Source: Thermoactinomyces daqus (lineage in GTDB: Bacteria; Bacillota; Bacilli; Thermoactinomycetales; Thermoactinomycetaceae). Taken from it: 64,000 bases of DNA. The notes beneath the pieces were generated by a model. It worked only from the letters and a program-made list of their open reading frames with translations, ran no database searches and was not told the origin of the DNA. Position 1 is the stretch's first letter. Each line of letters begins with the position of its first letter. This document shows, piece after piece, positions 8,294 to 16,967 of this stretch. The stretch is taken from contig NZ_JPST01000012.1 in the NCBI RefSeq assembly GCF_000763315.1, positions 124,001 to 188,000 of the forward strand, read 5' to 3'. The position numbers and the translations under genes are program-made.

Positions 8294-9235
8294 TTGCGTA
8301 AACTTAATCGTGTCATGGTCTTATGTTTATCGTTTGTGCTCTTGTTTACGTTGGCCGGATGTGCGGGCGCAAATAATCCTGCCGGGCAAACAACGCCGAA
8401 AGCGTCGGGGACCAGCTATCCGGTGCAAGTGAAGGATATGGCCGGAGAAGTGACGACGATCAAAAAAGAGCCGAAGCGGATCGTTTCGCTTATTCCGAGC
8501 AATACGGAAATCGCCTTTGCCCTTCATTTGGACAAAGAAGTGGTCGGGGTGACGGCCAATGACGATTATCCGGCCCAGGTGAAAAAATTGCCAAAAGTGG
8601 GAGACTTCACGATCAATGTGGAGCAGGTGGTCGCGCTCAAGCCTGATTTGGTGCTGGCCAATACGGCGAATGACAAGCAGACGATCGAACGGTTGAGAAA
8701 GCTGGGCATTCCCGTGTTGGTGCTGGGGGCGAACAGCATTCAGGACGTTTATCGCTCGATCAACGTCACAGCTGAAGCGACCAATCATCTCCCGGAAGCC
8801 AAACAACTGATTGACGGAATGGAAAAAGAGCGGAAAGAGATTGCCGACAAGATTGCCGGGGTTCCCAAGGACAAACGGATGAAGGTATGGATCGAACTGG
8901 ATCCCAATCTGTTCACCACGGGCGGGGATACCTTCATGAATGAGCTGGTCACCGCTGCCGGAGGGCAAAACGTGGCCGGCGGATTAAAGGGCTGGCCCAA
9001 GGTTTCTCCCGAACAGGTAGTCAAATGGAATCCCGACGTAATCATCACTTTTCACGGCGGGGAAAAAGAGATTTTGTCCCGTCCGGGCTGGTCTTCGATC
9101 AGTGCCGTGAAAAACCACCGCGTCCACGCGCTTGACCCTGATTTGACCAATCGCCCGGGGCCGCGCATATTTCAGGGCGTGAAACAGATCGCATCGCTTC
9201 TCTATCCTGAACTTTTTGGCGGGAAGTCAAAGTGA
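8294..9235 (+). CDS. btuF: Vitamin B12 ABC transporter, substrate-binding lipoprotein BtuF
   Basis: A 313-residue periplasmic-binding-type lipoprotein of the cobalamin/siderophore class. A signal peptide leads to the lipobox LAGC with Cys23 as the lipidated residue, anchoring it to the outer face of the membrane. The family segment 'KRIVSLIPSNTEIAFAL...VVGVTANDDYP...VGDFT' follows. The B12 riboswitch upstream makes corrinoid the likely substrate rather than iron-siderophore. The TTG at 8294 is preferred because the AGGAGG at 8276-8281 is only three bases from the alternative TTG at 8285. The btuC start overlaps its stop codon. Confidence 0.92.
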   Translation: MRKLNRVMVLCLSFVLLFTLAGCAGANNPAGQTTPKASGTSYPVQVKDMAGEVTTIKKEPKRIVSLIPSNTEIAFALHLDKEVVGVTANDDYPAQVKKLPKVGDFTINVEQVVALKPDLVLANTANDKQTIERLRKLGIPVLVLGANSIQDVYRSINVTAEATNHLPEAKQLIDGMEKERKEIADKIAGVPKDKRMKVWIELDPNLFTTGGDTFMNELVTAAGGQNVAGGLKGWPKVSPEQVVKWNPDVIITFHGGEKEILSRPGWSSISAVKNHRVHALDPDLTNRPGPRIFQGVKQIASLLYPELFGGKSK

Positions 9236-10266
9236 AGGGCCGGCCAAAGAAGCTGATCTGGGGCGGGGGACTTTTCCTCTGCCTCCTTTTCACTTTCTCA
9301 CTGTCGGTCTCGCTCGGCAGCACACATATTGACATGATGACCGTCTGGAAAGTGATCGGGGAAAAATGGGGCGTGGGCAACGGAAGCGGAATTAACGCCA
9401 CCGATGCCGTGATCATTTGGCAATTAAGGCTGCCGCGGGTGTTGTTGGTGGCTTTGGTCGGGGCGATTTTGGCCATCGCCGGCGTGGTTTATCAGGGGAT
9501 ATTGCAAAATCCCCTGGCTGATCCCTATATTCTGGGGGTTTCCTCCGGGGCATCGGTCGGGGCAGTTTTGGCGATTGTGACCAGTTGGGGTGCGGCATTG
9601 CTGGGAGGCTGGTCGCTGCCCGCCTTTGCCTTTGCCGGGGCCTGCCTCGCACTGGCGCTGGTGCTGATGCTTGCCCGCGGGCGTTCAGGACTCAACGTGA
9701 TCTCCCTCATCTTGTCCGGAGTCGTTGTCCAGAGTTTTTTTGCCGCGCTGCTCACCTTTGCCCTGTCATTTAAACCGGAAGAGATGCAGCGGATTCAATT
9801 CTGGCTGATGGGCGGGTTTTCGCTGGGGGACTGGAACCAGGTGGGTGCGGTATTTCCCTTTTTACTCATCGGTTTTCCTGCCTGCTGGCTGATGAGCGCC
9901 GATCTCAATCTGATGGCACTGGGGGAACGCGCGGCGGCCCATCTCGGGGTCAATGTGGCAAAAACGAGAGTTTGCCTGCTTCTCATCGCATCGATGATGA
10001 CCAGCGCGGCCGTGGCCGTCTCCGGCATGATCGGCTTTGTCGGATTGGTGATCCCTCACATCATGCGCATGTTGACCGGCGCCGACCATCGCTCTCTGCT
10101 TCCCCTGTCTGCATTGGCCGGGGCGATCTTGCTTCTGCTGGCGGATTGTCTGGCGCGGACGCTGATCGCTCCCGCCGAGTTGCCGATCGGAGTGATCACC
10201 TCTTTTGTCGGGGTGCCTTTTTTCGCATTGATCCTCAAGCGGCATCAGCGGAAAAAAGGGGAATAG
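9232..10266 (+). CDS. btuC: Vitamin B12 ABC transporter permease BtuC
   Basis: A 344-residue FecCD/BtuC-family permease with about ten membrane helices. Family landmarks are RLPRVLLVALVGAILAIAGVVYQGILQNPLADPYILG (residues about 64-101) and, near the end, GLVIPHIMR (about 270-278), the region that couples to the ATPase. The GTG start overlaps the btuF stop (GTGA), which fits translational coupling. The permease probably works as a BtuC2D2 complex fed by BtuF. Confidence 0.94.
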   Translation: MKGRPKKLIWGGGLFLCLLFTFSLSVSLGSTHIDMMTVWKVIGEKWGVGNGSGINATDAVIIWQLRLPRVLLVALVGAILAIAGVVYQGILQNPLADPYILGVSSGASVGAVLAIVTSWGAALLGGWSLPAFAFAGACLALALVLMLARGRSGLNVISLILSGVVVQSFFAALLTFALSFKPEEMQRIQFWLMGGFSLGDWNQVGAVFPFLLIGFPACWLMSADLNLMALGERAAAHLGVNVAKTRVCLLLIASMMTSAAVAVSGMIGFVGLVIPHIMRMLTGADHRSLLPLSALAGAILLLLADCLARTLIAPAELPIGVITSFVGVPFFALILKRHQRKKGE

Positions 10267-10281
10267 AAAGGAGGGGGCACC

Positions 10282-11070
10282 ATGCTTCAGGCAGCCCGGT
10301 TGGGGAAAAAAGCCGGCGGCCGCTGGCTGTTACAGGAGATCGATCTGTGTGTGGAGAAAGGGGAAATGGTTGGCGTTCTGGGGGCAAACGGCAGCGGCAA
10401 AAGCACGCTCATCCGTTGTCTTACGGGCGAATGGAAAGCGGACAGCGGCGAGGTGAGGCTGAAGGGAGAGCGGATCGACACGTATTCGCCCAAGGAAAGA
10501 GCGCGGATTGTCGCCGTCCTGGCCCAGGAACCGCTGGGAGAGATCGAATTTACAGTCGAAGAAGTTGTGAAAATGGGCCGTTATCCGTACCAAAGCAGGT
10601 GGTCATGGGCCTCCGGGCGTGATTTCGATGTGTGTGATTCCGTGCTGCGGCAAACCGGGCTCTGGCCGATGAAACAACGGCAACTGGCCGAGCTGAGCGG
10701 CGGGGAACGGCAGCGGGTGGCGATTGCGCGAACGATGGCCCAGGAACCGGAATTATTGGTTTTGGATGAACCCACGACTTTTTTGGACATCCGGCATCAG
10801 CTGGCGATTTTAGATTTACTGAAAAAGTGGCAGTCTGAATGCGGCCTCACCATCCTGATTGTGCTGCATGACCTCAACTTGGCAGCGCAATATTGCGACC
10901 GGCTGGTTTTGCTGAAAGAAGGCCGGATGGTGACCAGCGGTGTTCCAAAAGCGGTTATCACCCGGGAGAGGATCGAAGAGGCATATGGGGTGACGCCACT
11001 GCTTATGACGCATCCGACGCTTCACGTTCCGCAAGTTTTTTTGCAACCCGCAAAGGAGGAGAAAAAATGA
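10282..11070 (+). CDS. btuD: Vitamin B12 ABC transporter ATP-binding protein BtuD
   Basis: A 262-residue ABC ATPase of the FepC/BtuD type. Walker A is GANGSGKST (about residues 34-42), the signature is LSGGERQRV (about 138-146), Walker B is LLVLDEPTTFLD (about 158-169), and the switch His is in VLHDLN. The ATG at 10282 follows AAAGGAGGGGG. Its TGA overlaps the start of the adenosyltransferase gene (ATGA), so import and adenosylation of B12 are made together. Confidence 0.93.
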   Translation: MLQAARLGKKAGGRWLLQEIDLCVEKGEMVGVLGANGSGKSTLIRCLTGEWKADSGEVRLKGERIDTYSPKERARIVAVLAQEPLGEIEFTVEEVVKMGRYPYQSRWSWASGRDFDVCDSVLRQTGLWPMKQRQLAELSGGERQRVAIARTMAQEPELLVLDEPTTFLDIRHQLAILDLLKKWQSECGLTILIVLHDLNLAAQYCDRLVLLKEGRMVTSGVPKAVITRERIEEAYGVTPLLMTHPTLHVPQVFLQPAKEEKK

Positions 11071-11660
11071 AAATCTACACCCGAACCGGTGATGAAGGGA
11101 AAACCGGCCTGATCGGAGGGCGTGTCAGTAAGGATGATGTCAGGGTTGAAGCATACGGGACGGTGGATGAGTTAAATGCTTTCGTCGGCGAAGCGGTGAT
11201 CCGCCTGGACGCAAAACGGGATGAGGATCTGATTCAGGATCTGACGGAAATCCAGCACGAACTGTTTGATGCCGGTGCAGACTTGGCGCAAGCGGGCAAA
11301 AGCCGCCAGTACAAGGTTTCTGCGGAAATGGTGACCCGTTTGGAAGAGTGGATCGACAAATACGATGCTGAATGCAAGCCGCTTCAGCGCTTCATTTTGC
11401 CCGGTGGTTCCCCGGGAGCATCTGCGCTTCACGTCTGCAGGGTGGTCGCGCGCAGGGCCGAGCGGCGCGTGGTCACACTCTGTGCGCAGCAGGAGACCAA
11501 TGATGAGGTACGCCGTTACCTCAATCGTTTGTCCGACTTTTTCTTCACAGCGGCCCGTGCCGTCAATGCCAGAGCCAACGTTTCCGATGTGGAATACAAG
11601 CGGGGCAGTCAAGTGTTTAGGCAGGCGGATGCGGGGAAAAATGAAAAGGATAAACAGTAG
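11067..11660 (+). CDS. pduO: PduO-type ATP:cob(I)alamin adenosyltransferase
   Basis: A 197-residue enzyme that transfers the 5'-deoxyadenosyl group of ATP to cob(I)alamin to form coenzyme B12. The N-terminal ATP-binding motif TRTGDEGKTGLIGG (about residues 5-18) is diagnostic. The helical bundle ends in the conserved LNRLSDFFFTAARAVN segment with Arg and Asp contacts. The real start is the ATG at 11067 overlapping the btuD stop, with AAAGGAGG upstream; the longer frame running into btuD is not the gene. It is the last gene of the riboswitch-controlled operon. Confidence 0.94.
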   Translation: MKIYTRTGDEGKTGLIGGRVSKDDVRVEAYGTVDELNAFVGEAVIRLDAKRDEDLIQDLTEIQHELFDAGADLAQAGKSRQYKVSAEMVTRLEEWIDKYDAECKPLQRFILPGGSPGASALHVCRVVARRAERRVVTLCAQQETNDEVRRYLNRLSDFFFTAARAVNARANVSDVEYKRGSQVFRQADAGKNEKDKQ

Positions 11661-11700
11661 AGGCTGAGGTCTTTGTCAACAGGAACAGGAGGAATGACCG

Positions 11701-12057
11701 ATGTCCCTGATCATGTACCAATACCCGAAGTGCGGAACATGCCGGAAGGCCAAGAAATACCTGGAGGAACACGGCATTTCGTTTACCGATAAAAATATCG
11801 CCGAGGAGCCGCCTTCGCGTGAGGAACTGGAAAAACTGATCAAAAAGAGCAGTTTGCCGATCAAAAAGTTTTTCAACACCAGCGGGCAAAAATATCGCGC
11901 CCTCGGATTGTCGCAAAAGCTGAAAGAGATGAGTGAGGAAGAAATGCTGGATTTGCTCGCTTCCGACGGCATGCTCATCAAGCGCCCGATCGTGACAGAC
12001 GGCAACAAGGTGACGGTTGGGTTTAAAGAAGACCTGTATAAAGAAACGTGGGGTTAG
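11701..12057 (+). CDS. YusI-like ArsC/Spx-family protein
   Basis: A 118-residue thioredoxin-fold protein of the arsenate reductase/Spx superfamily. The CxxC is C11-G-T-C14 in YPKCGTCRKAKKYL. The segments KKFFNTSGQKYRAL and LLASDGMLIKRPI are those of B. subtilis YusI. YusI function is not established; an arsenate reductase role is not supported by the context. It sits 40 bases after pduO but has its own ribosome binding site (AGGAGG) and is followed by a terminator. In B. subtilis yusI neighbours gcvH; here gcvH is about 3.7 kb downstream, a relic of that synteny. Confidence 0.86.
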   Translation: MSLIMYQYPKCGTCRKAKKYLEEHGISFTDKNIAEEPPSREELEKLIKKSSLPIKKFFNTSGQKYRALGLSQKLKEMSEEEMLDLLASDGMLIKRPIVTDGNKVTVGFKEDLYKETWG

Positions 12058-12070
12058 AAAGAGGTAACAT

Positions 12071-12100
12071 CCTCGACCGTCATTCGGTCGGGGTTTTTTT
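12071..12100 (+). terminator. Terminator after yusI-like gene
   Basis: The stem CCTCGACCG/CGGTCGGGG has a CATT-type loop and T7, 13 bases after the stop. Confidence 0.9.
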
Positions 12101-12173
12101 GTGCACGAGGTACAAGTGGCGTACATACACTTTCCATAGCATTGTCGTTACTTACTGCGAGGAGGAACGAATT

Positions 12174-12617
12174 GTGTATAATATTCCCTATCTGCAAATA
12201 TCGCAAGCACTGGATACGCATCTGGTTCAGGATATCGCCCACGCGATCAACGGAGAATACAGTGCGATTGCCTGCTATGCCCAACTGGCAGAATTGGCGG
12301 ATACTCAAGAGGAAAAAGAGCGTATTTCAGAAATAAGAGAAGATGAAATCAAACATTATCGTGCCTTTTCCAATATTTATTTTCAGCTTACGGGTAAACA
12401 ACCGGAACCGAAGATCACGGAAAAATGCCCCGATAACTTTAAAGAAGGATTAAAGTTTGCAATCAAGGATGAACAGAAAACGGTTGACTTTTACCTGGAT
12501 CTGGCTGACCGGACAAGAAACCGGAATATAAAAAGAGCGTTTCAGCGCGCCGCAGCAGACGAACAGAATCACGCGGTCTGGTTTTTATATTATTACACAT
12601 TGCAATGTTGCGGATAA
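12174..12617 (+). CDS. Ferritin-like diiron domain protein
   Basis: A 147-residue four-helix ferritin-like protein. Carboxylate/His ligands typical of the fold are seen in the four helices: GEYSAIACY, EIREDEIKHYR, IKDEQKTVDFY and AAADEQNHAVWF, i.e. two ExxH pairs plus two single Glu. It could be a rubrerythrin-like peroxidase or oxidase without the rubredoxin domain; the substrate is unknown. The GTG at 12174 is chosen because GAGGAGGAA lies just upstream; the longer frame back to 12048 crosses the previous terminator. It stands alone, with a weak terminator about 90 bases downstream. Confidence 0.78.
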   Translation: MYNIPYLQISQALDTHLVQDIAHAINGEYSAIACYAQLAELADTQEEKERISEIREDEIKHYRAFSNIYFQLTGKQPEPKITEKCPDNFKEGLKFAIKDEQKTVDFYLDLADRTRNRNIKRAFQRAAADEQNHAVWFLYYYTLQCCG

Positions 12618-12709
12618 TTTATAGAAACCGGTGTGTTGATTGATTAAATACGGTACGGTATTAAATTCCGTCAAGGCGACAAGAGTCCAAGACTCATACC
12701 GGAAAAACG

Positions 12710-12743
12710 AAGCCTCCTGTTATAGTGGGGCTTTGTATTTTTT
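12710..12743 (+). terminator. Probable terminator
   Basis: The stem AAGCCTC/GGGGCTT (one G-U pair) is followed by a T-rich tract, about 90 bases after the ferritin-like gene. The remaining gap to 12885 holds no reading frame that I support. Confidence 0.5.
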
Positions 12744-12885
12744 AGGAGTGAAAGTGATCCCGTTGCCTGTTTAATGCGATGGCAGCGTTGAAAATTCCGG
12801 AGCATGATCAAGCGAAGCAGATGTTTTTCGTGATCGGTTGTGTAAGATAAAACGGAAATAGGCACAATAGAAAGGGAGGTGTGAA

Positions 12886-14487
12886 ATGGGGATTCATGTC
12901 GCCGGGCATTTGCTCAAACAGCTGGATATTTGGGGATGTCAGCGAATTTACGGTGTGATCGGGGATGCCAATCTTGATTTGCTTGGCGAACTGGCGAAAC
13001 AGTCCGGGGTGAACTATATCGCATGTCGTACGGAAATGGGAGCTGCGCTGATGGCCTCGGCAGAAGCGAAATTGACAGGAAGGCCTGGCGTTGTTCTGGC
13101 GACAAGCGGTCCGGGGATCGTTTCGCTTTTGAATGGATTGGCGGATGCCGCGGCTGACGGTGTTCCGGTACTGGCCATCACCGGTCAGGTGGAGCGAAGC
13201 AAGTTGGGAACGGGCAGTAAACAGGAAATCGACCAGCAGCGGTTAATCGAGCCCATCGCCCTCTTTTCCGCACTGGTCGCTGACGGGAAAGGATTTTCCA
13301 CACAGTTGAATCTGGCCTTCAAAGCGGCGGTAAACCGGGGCGGTGTTGCCCATTTGTCGATTCCCAAAGAGATGTGGCGGGAAGCGACGGATGAAATCTT
13401 TTACCCGAATCCGCCGCTTATGCCGCCGCTCCAGCCGCAACCTGAGGTGATGGCAGAATTGCTCTCCCGGCTGGGGCAGTCGACGCGGCCTGTATTTTTG
13501 GTGGGGCGGGGGATTGCCGGAGCAGAAGAAAAGGTGATTCGCCTCGCAGAAACGGTTCAGGCGGCGATTATTGCGACGATGCCGGCGAAGTCGCTCATAC
13601 CAAATGATCACCCTCTGTTTGCCGGCGGATTGGGACAGGCGGGCAGCCAGTCGGCAACGGATCTCCTGCAGATGGCGGATTTATGTGTGATCCTGGGAGC
13701 AACCTGGTGGCCGCAAGCGTTTGTGCCGCAAAAGATTCCGGTGATCCAGGTGGACCGGATCCCGGAGAATATCGGGCGAACGCGTCCCTGTGTCACCTCG
13801 GTGGTTGGCGATGTGTCGTATGTGGTGGAGGTTTGTTTGCAGGAGATGCCGCAGAAGGATCAGGCGGAGTGGATGGAACTGATTCAAAAGCGCAAACAGA
13901 GCTGGCAGAAACGGATCGAGGAGGAAACCTCGCCTTCGGCCGGCATGCTTACCCCTGCCAGGCTGATGTCTGCTTTGGGCACGCTTGTTGATCCGCGGGC
14001 AGTCATTGTCCTTGATGTCGGAGACCATACTCTTTGGTTTGAACGAACCTTTCCCTTAAAGCAACAGGAAATTCTGATCTCCGGGAAGTGGAGGACGCTC
14101 GGATTTGCCCTGCCGGCAGCAATTGCCGCTGCTCTCAATCATCCCGGGCGTCAGGTGATTGCCATCGTCGGTGACGGGGGTTTTCCGGTGACGATGGCTG
14201 AGTTGGCCACGGCAGCTGCCCGCCGTCTCCCGATCAAGCTGGTTTTGCTGAATAACGGATGTTACGCGATGGAGAAAAACCGCATGAAAAGCGCCGGTTT
14301 GCACACGCTTGGAGCTGATTTGGACAATCCGGATTTCGTGCGTCTGGCCGAATCGTTCGGGTTTAGCGGATATCGCATTCAGAAGGAGCAAGACTTGCCG
14401 CTGCTAAAAGAAATGATCGCGATTGACCAACCGGCACTGGCCGAAGTGATCTGCGCAGATGGGATGCTTCCTCATACGCGGATTTAG
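12886..14487 (+). CDS. Thiamine-diphosphate-dependent enzyme, pyruvate oxidase/acetolactate synthase family
   Basis: A 533-residue three-domain ThDP enzyme. The catalytic Glu is E50 in CRTEMGAAL, and the ThDP/Mg motif runs from GDGGFPV to LLNN (about residues 428-462). The order pyrimidine-binding, central, then PP-binding domain is that of pyruvate oxidase (PoxB/YdaP) and acetolactate synthase. The motif after the NN is GCYAMEKNR rather than the usual Met- or Leu-rich loop, so the substrate may differ from pyruvate. There is no adjacent small subunit, which argues against acetolactate synthase. The ATG follows AAGGGAGG. Confidence 0.8.
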   Translation: MGIHVAGHLLKQLDIWGCQRIYGVIGDANLDLLGELAKQSGVNYIACRTEMGAALMASAEAKLTGRPGVVLATSGPGIVSLLNGLADAAADGVPVLAITGQVERSKLGTGSKQEIDQQRLIEPIALFSALVADGKGFSTQLNLAFKAAVNRGGVAHLSIPKEMWREATDEIFYPNPPLMPPLQPQPEVMAELLSRLGQSTRPVFLVGRGIAGAEEKVIRLAETVQAAIIATMPAKSLIPNDHPLFAGGLGQAGSQSATDLLQMADLCVILGATWWPQAFVPQKIPVIQVDRIPENIGRTRPCVTSVVGDVSYVVEVCLQEMPQKDQAEWMELIQKRKQSWQKRIEEETSPSAGMLTPARLMSALGTLVDPRAVIVLDVGDHTLWFERTFPLKQQEILISGKWRTLGFALPAAIAAALNHPGRQVIAIVGDGGFPVTMAELATAAARRLPIKLVLLNNGCYAMEKNRMKSAGLHTLGADLDNPDFVRLAESFGFSGYRIQKEQDLPLLKEMIAIDQPALAEVICADGMLPHTRI

Positions 14488-14526
14488 GGAAAGACTTTGG
14501 CGTAGTAAATGACAAAAGATCTCAAT

Positions 14527-14577
14527 TTATAATTAATATAAATTAGTATTGACTTTAATCTGGGGGCGTGTTATTTT
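14527..14577 (+). promoter_or_regulatory. PerR-like box and promoter upstream of the peroxiredoxin gene
   Basis: TTATAATTAATATAA at 14527-14541 matches the PerR box TTATAATNATTATAA at 14 of 15 positions. Eight bases downstream is TTGACT (14549-14554), then 17 bases, then TATTTT (14572-14577), a plausible sigma-A promoter. The position fits peroxide control of the peroxiredoxin gene at 14679. Confidence 0.6.
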
Positions 14578-14678
14578 TAATTTGTACCAAACAGGCCTTA
14601 CCCGCTGTTTAATGCTAATCCAAATTGGGAAAGGTAAGTTTGGATCAAAAGTATACTTAATCTGAGGAGGTTATTCTC

Positions 14679-15218
14679 GTGGCACATCGTCTTGTAGGAT
14701 TGCCAGCTCCCGATTTTGAATTGGAGAGCACCAAAAATCTTGAAACGCTTGACGAAAAGGTGCGCCTCTCCGACTATAAAGGAAAATGGCTCGTTCTGTT
14801 CTTCTATCCGCTTGACTTCACTTTCGTATGCCCGACGGAAATCACTGCTCTTTCCGATCGCTACGAAGAGTTTGCCGATCTTGATGCGGAAATTCTCGGT
14901 GTAAGCACCGACAGCAAATATTCTCACCGCGCTTGGATCAACACTCCGCGCGATGCCAATGGTCTCGGTAAAATCAATTATCCGTTGGCTGCGGACACCA
15001 CCCATAAAGTAAGCCGCGACTACGGCGTTTTGATCGAAGAGGAAGGAGTTGCGTTGCGCGGGTTGTTCATCATCGACCCGGAAGGCATTGTTCGTTATCA
15101 AGTCGTGCATGACAACGATATCGGACGCAGCGTTGATGAAACCCTGCGCGTATTGCAAGCATTGCAAATGGGTGGACTGTGCCCTGCCAACTGGAAACCG
15201 GGGGATAAAACCCTTTAA
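14679..15218 (+). CDS. 2-Cys peroxiredoxin (AhpC/TSA family)
   Basis: A 179-residue typical 2-Cys peroxiredoxin that reduces H2O2 and organic peroxides. The peroxidatic Cys is C51 in DFTFVCPTE, with the Thr and Arg partners of the family, and the resolving Cys is C168 in GGLCPANW near the C-terminus. The GTG at 14679 has GAGGAGG upstream. No AhpF reductase is adjacent; a TlpA-like thioredoxin-fold gene 73 bases downstream is a possible electron donor. It is preceded by a PerR-like box. Confidence 0.94.
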   Translation: MAHRLVGLPAPDFELESTKNLETLDEKVRLSDYKGKWLVLFFYPLDFTFVCPTEITALSDRYEEFADLDAEILGVSTDSKYSHRAWINTPRDANGLGKINYPLAADTTHKVSRDYGVLIEEEGVALRGLFIIDPEGIVRYQVVHDNDIGRSVDETLRVLQALQMGGLCPANWKPGDKTL

Positions 15219-15234
15219 TCTTCACATCGATTCC

Positions 15235-15267
15235 GAGGGCCTAACTAGTGCGTTAGGTCCTCTATTT
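15235..15267 (+). terminator. Hairpin after the peroxiredoxin gene
   Basis: The inverted repeat GAGGGCCTAAC/GTTAGGTCCTC has a six-base loop. The following T-tract is weak (TATTTCC), so it may be a leaky terminator or an mRNA stabiliser before the TlpA-like gene. Confidence 0.6.
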
Positions 15268-15291
15268 CCATAAAAGGGGAGGCTGAAGAGA

Positions 15292-15738
15292 ATGGCGTTG
15301 CGTTTGCGTACGGAAATGCCCGAAATCAAAGGGATTACGGAATGGGTCAACGGCGAAGTGACCAATGAAGATCTGAAAGGACAACCGGTGATCGTTCACT
15401 TCTGGTCCATCAGCTGCCACATGTGCAAGAAGAGCTTGCCGGAAGTGAACAAGATGCGTGAAGAGTATCCGCAAATCAAGTTTGTCGGGATTCACATGCC
15501 GCGTTCGGAAAAAGATACAGATGTGGACGCAGTCAAAGAAACCATAGTAAAATACGAACTGAAGCATCCGCAAGGGATCGACAACAGCCACAGCGTCGTG
15601 GATGCTTTTGAAAACGAATTTGTTCCTGCTTTTTATCTGTTTGATGCCAACGGATTGCTCAGACACCGCTCTGCGGGCGAAAAAGCCCTGTCGATGTTGA
15701 AACGTCCGTTGGAACGCGTATTGGGAGAACTTGAGTAA
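15292..15738 (+). CDS. TlpA-like thioredoxin-fold protein
   Basis: A 148-residue redoxin. The active-site CxxC is C42-H-M-C45 in [16 protein letters not shown], typical of TlpA/ResA-type thiol-disulfide reductases. Unlike ResA it has no signal peptide or membrane anchor, so it should act in the cytoplasm. A ribosome binding site (GGGGAGG) precedes the ATG. It lies between the peroxiredoxin and gcvH, 14 bases before gcvH, suggesting a shared transcript and perhaps a role in reducing the peroxiredoxin or protecting lipoyl/dithiol groups. Confidence 0.87.
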   Translation: MALRLRTEMPEIKGITEWVNGEVTNEDLKGQPVIVHFWSISCHMCKKSLPEVNKMREEYPQIKFVGIHMPRSEKDTDVDAVKETIVKYELKHPQGIDNSHSVVDAFENEFVPAFYLFDANGLLRHRSAGEKALSMLKRPLERVLGELE

Positions 15739-15752
15739 GCGGAGGGTCCGAC

Positions 15753-16136
15753 ATGAATTTGCCAAAAGAGCTGCGTTATTCAGAAGAACATGAGTGGGTA
15801 CAGCGCCTGGAAGGAAACAAAGTGCGGATCGGGATTACCGACTTTGCGCAATCGGAATTGGGAGACATCGTCTTTGTCGAATTGCCGGAAGCAGGTGCCG
15901 AGCTGAAAGCCGGGGAGCCCTTTGGCAGTGTTGAATCGGTTAAGACCGTCTCGGAATTGTATGCGCCGGTCAGCGGAAAAGTGTTGGAGGTAAATGCTGC
16001 TTTGGAAGGGTCTCCGGAAAACGTAAACGATTCTCCTTACGAAGACGGCTGGATGATTGTTGTGGAAATGGCAGATTCTTCCGAACTCGAAAACCTTCTT
16101 GACGCTGAAGGTTACGAAAAAGTGGTCAGCGAATAA
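15753..16136 (+). CDS. gcvH: Glycine cleavage system H protein / lipoyl carrier GcvH
   Basis: A 127-residue lipoyl-domain protein. The lipoylated Lys is K64 in [12 protein letters not shown], and [28 protein letters not shown] and YEDGWMI are family hallmarks. GcvH carries aminomethyl groups in glycine cleavage; in Bacillus it is also the obligatory relay from which lipoyl groups are passed to the PDH E2. No gcvT or gcvP gene is nearby, so the relay role may be the reason for this separate location. A ribosome binding site (GCGGAGGG) precedes the ATG. Confidence 0.96.
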   Translation: MNLPKELRYSEEHEWVQRLEGNKVRIGITDFAQSELGDIVFVELPEAGAELKAGEPFGSVESVKTVSELYAPVSGKVLEVNAALEGSPENVNDSPYEDGWMIVVEMADSSELENLLDAEGYEKVVSE

Positions 16137-16154
16137 GTTGGCTGACAGACTTTT

Positions 16155-16223
16155 CGCCCCTGTGGGAACTGTTGCCAGGCTTTGGCCGGCTGTCGGTCCT
16201 TCAGAAGGGGCGTTTTTGTTTTT
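16155..16223 (+). terminator. Probable terminator after gcvH
   Basis: CGCCCC (16155) can pair with GGGGCG (16207-16212), which is followed by TTTTTGTTTTT. The enclosed 46 bases contain smaller internal hairpins. The remaining gap to 16504 has no gene; it should contain the promoter of the YgiT-type gene. Confidence 0.6.
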
Positions 16224-16504
16224 CTGTGGACGGATTGCCACCATCGCACTCGGTTTGGCAGATTGCAAGGATGAGTGAAGAATTTTTGAAGGAGATTACA
16301 TCGTTTCATATGGTTGCTGGTTTGCACGGAAGAGGCAATCGTGAGTTTGTCGGCGCACGGGAAGGAAATGGCAGTCTATTTTCTTTGGTATAGGTTGTTT
16401 TGAACTTACTGATTTGTGGTAAAATATATACACATCCATCGATTCTTGATCGGATCTGGAGAATGGATGATCCCGATCATGAGTGGGAACAGGAGGGAAC
16501 GCCC

Positions 16505-16930
16505 ATGAGTTACTGCTGTGGAGCTTCAACGATTGGTTTTATCGGGTCTTACCGGCAGCAGTCCGTCATGGTGCATCAGGTGCCATTGCTCTATTGCCCG
16601 GTATGCCATGATGTGCAAGTTCATCCTGCCGTAAAGGAAGAGTTTGAGCTGGTGGTAGATTATGCGAAGGAAGATCGCGTCAGAGAGGTAACCCTCCGTG
16701 AAACGATTACCCCCGAAATGATCGAGGAATGGAAAGAGTACGGAATCAGTTTTCAAGAAGATGCCGATTTTGAACCGATTTTGCGTGAACAAATTGATCA
16801 TTCGCTCGATCTGCTCCGAGTTTCCAAGATTTTGAATGATAAAGAGTGGGGAGAAGAACTGAAAAAACGTTTGAAAGCGCTTACAACGCAATTGAAAAAA
16901 CTGGAAGAGCAAAAAGAGGAAAGCAGATAG
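16505..16930 (+). CDS. YgiT-type zinc finger protein
   Basis: A 141-residue protein with an N-terminal two-CxxC-type zinc finger (SYCCGAS..., then LLYCPVCHD at about residues 35-43) like the MqsA/YgiT and YokU proteins. The C-terminal half is helical and charged and ends in a Lys/Glu-rich coiled coil. It lacks the helix-turn-helix of true MqsA antitoxins and has no toxin partner. The ATG at 16505, eight bases after AGGAGGG, is preferred to the longer frame from 16400. Function is unknown. Confidence 0.72.
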   Translation: MSYCCGASTIGFIGSYRQQSVMVHQVPLLYCPVCHDVQVHPAVKEEFELVVDYAKEDRVREVTLRETITPEMIEEWKEYGISFQEDADFEPILREQIDHSLDLLRVSKILNDKEWGEELKKRLKALTTQLKKLEEQKEESR

Positions 16931-16939
16931 ACAAAAATG

Positions 16940-16967
16940 GAACCCGGATTGGCCCCGGGTTCTTTTT
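16940..16967 (+). terminator. Terminator between convergent genes
   Basis: The stem GAACCCGG/CCGGGTTC is followed by TTTTT, and an A-run on its left gives a T-run for the minus strand as well. It sits between the YgiT-type gene and the DUF3050 gene. Confidence 0.88.

Noticed and set aside
11701-12057. Arsenate reductase
   Set aside because: The protein is in the ArsC superfamily but matches YusI; there are no other ars genes nearby.
12886-14487. Acetolactate synthase large subunit
   Set aside because: No small-subunit gene or branched-chain amino-acid operon is adjacent, and the active-site loop differs; I keep a broad ThDP-enzyme call.
16505-16930. MqsA-type antitoxin
   Set aside because: Only the zinc finger is shared; there is no helix-turn-helix and no toxin gene next to it.
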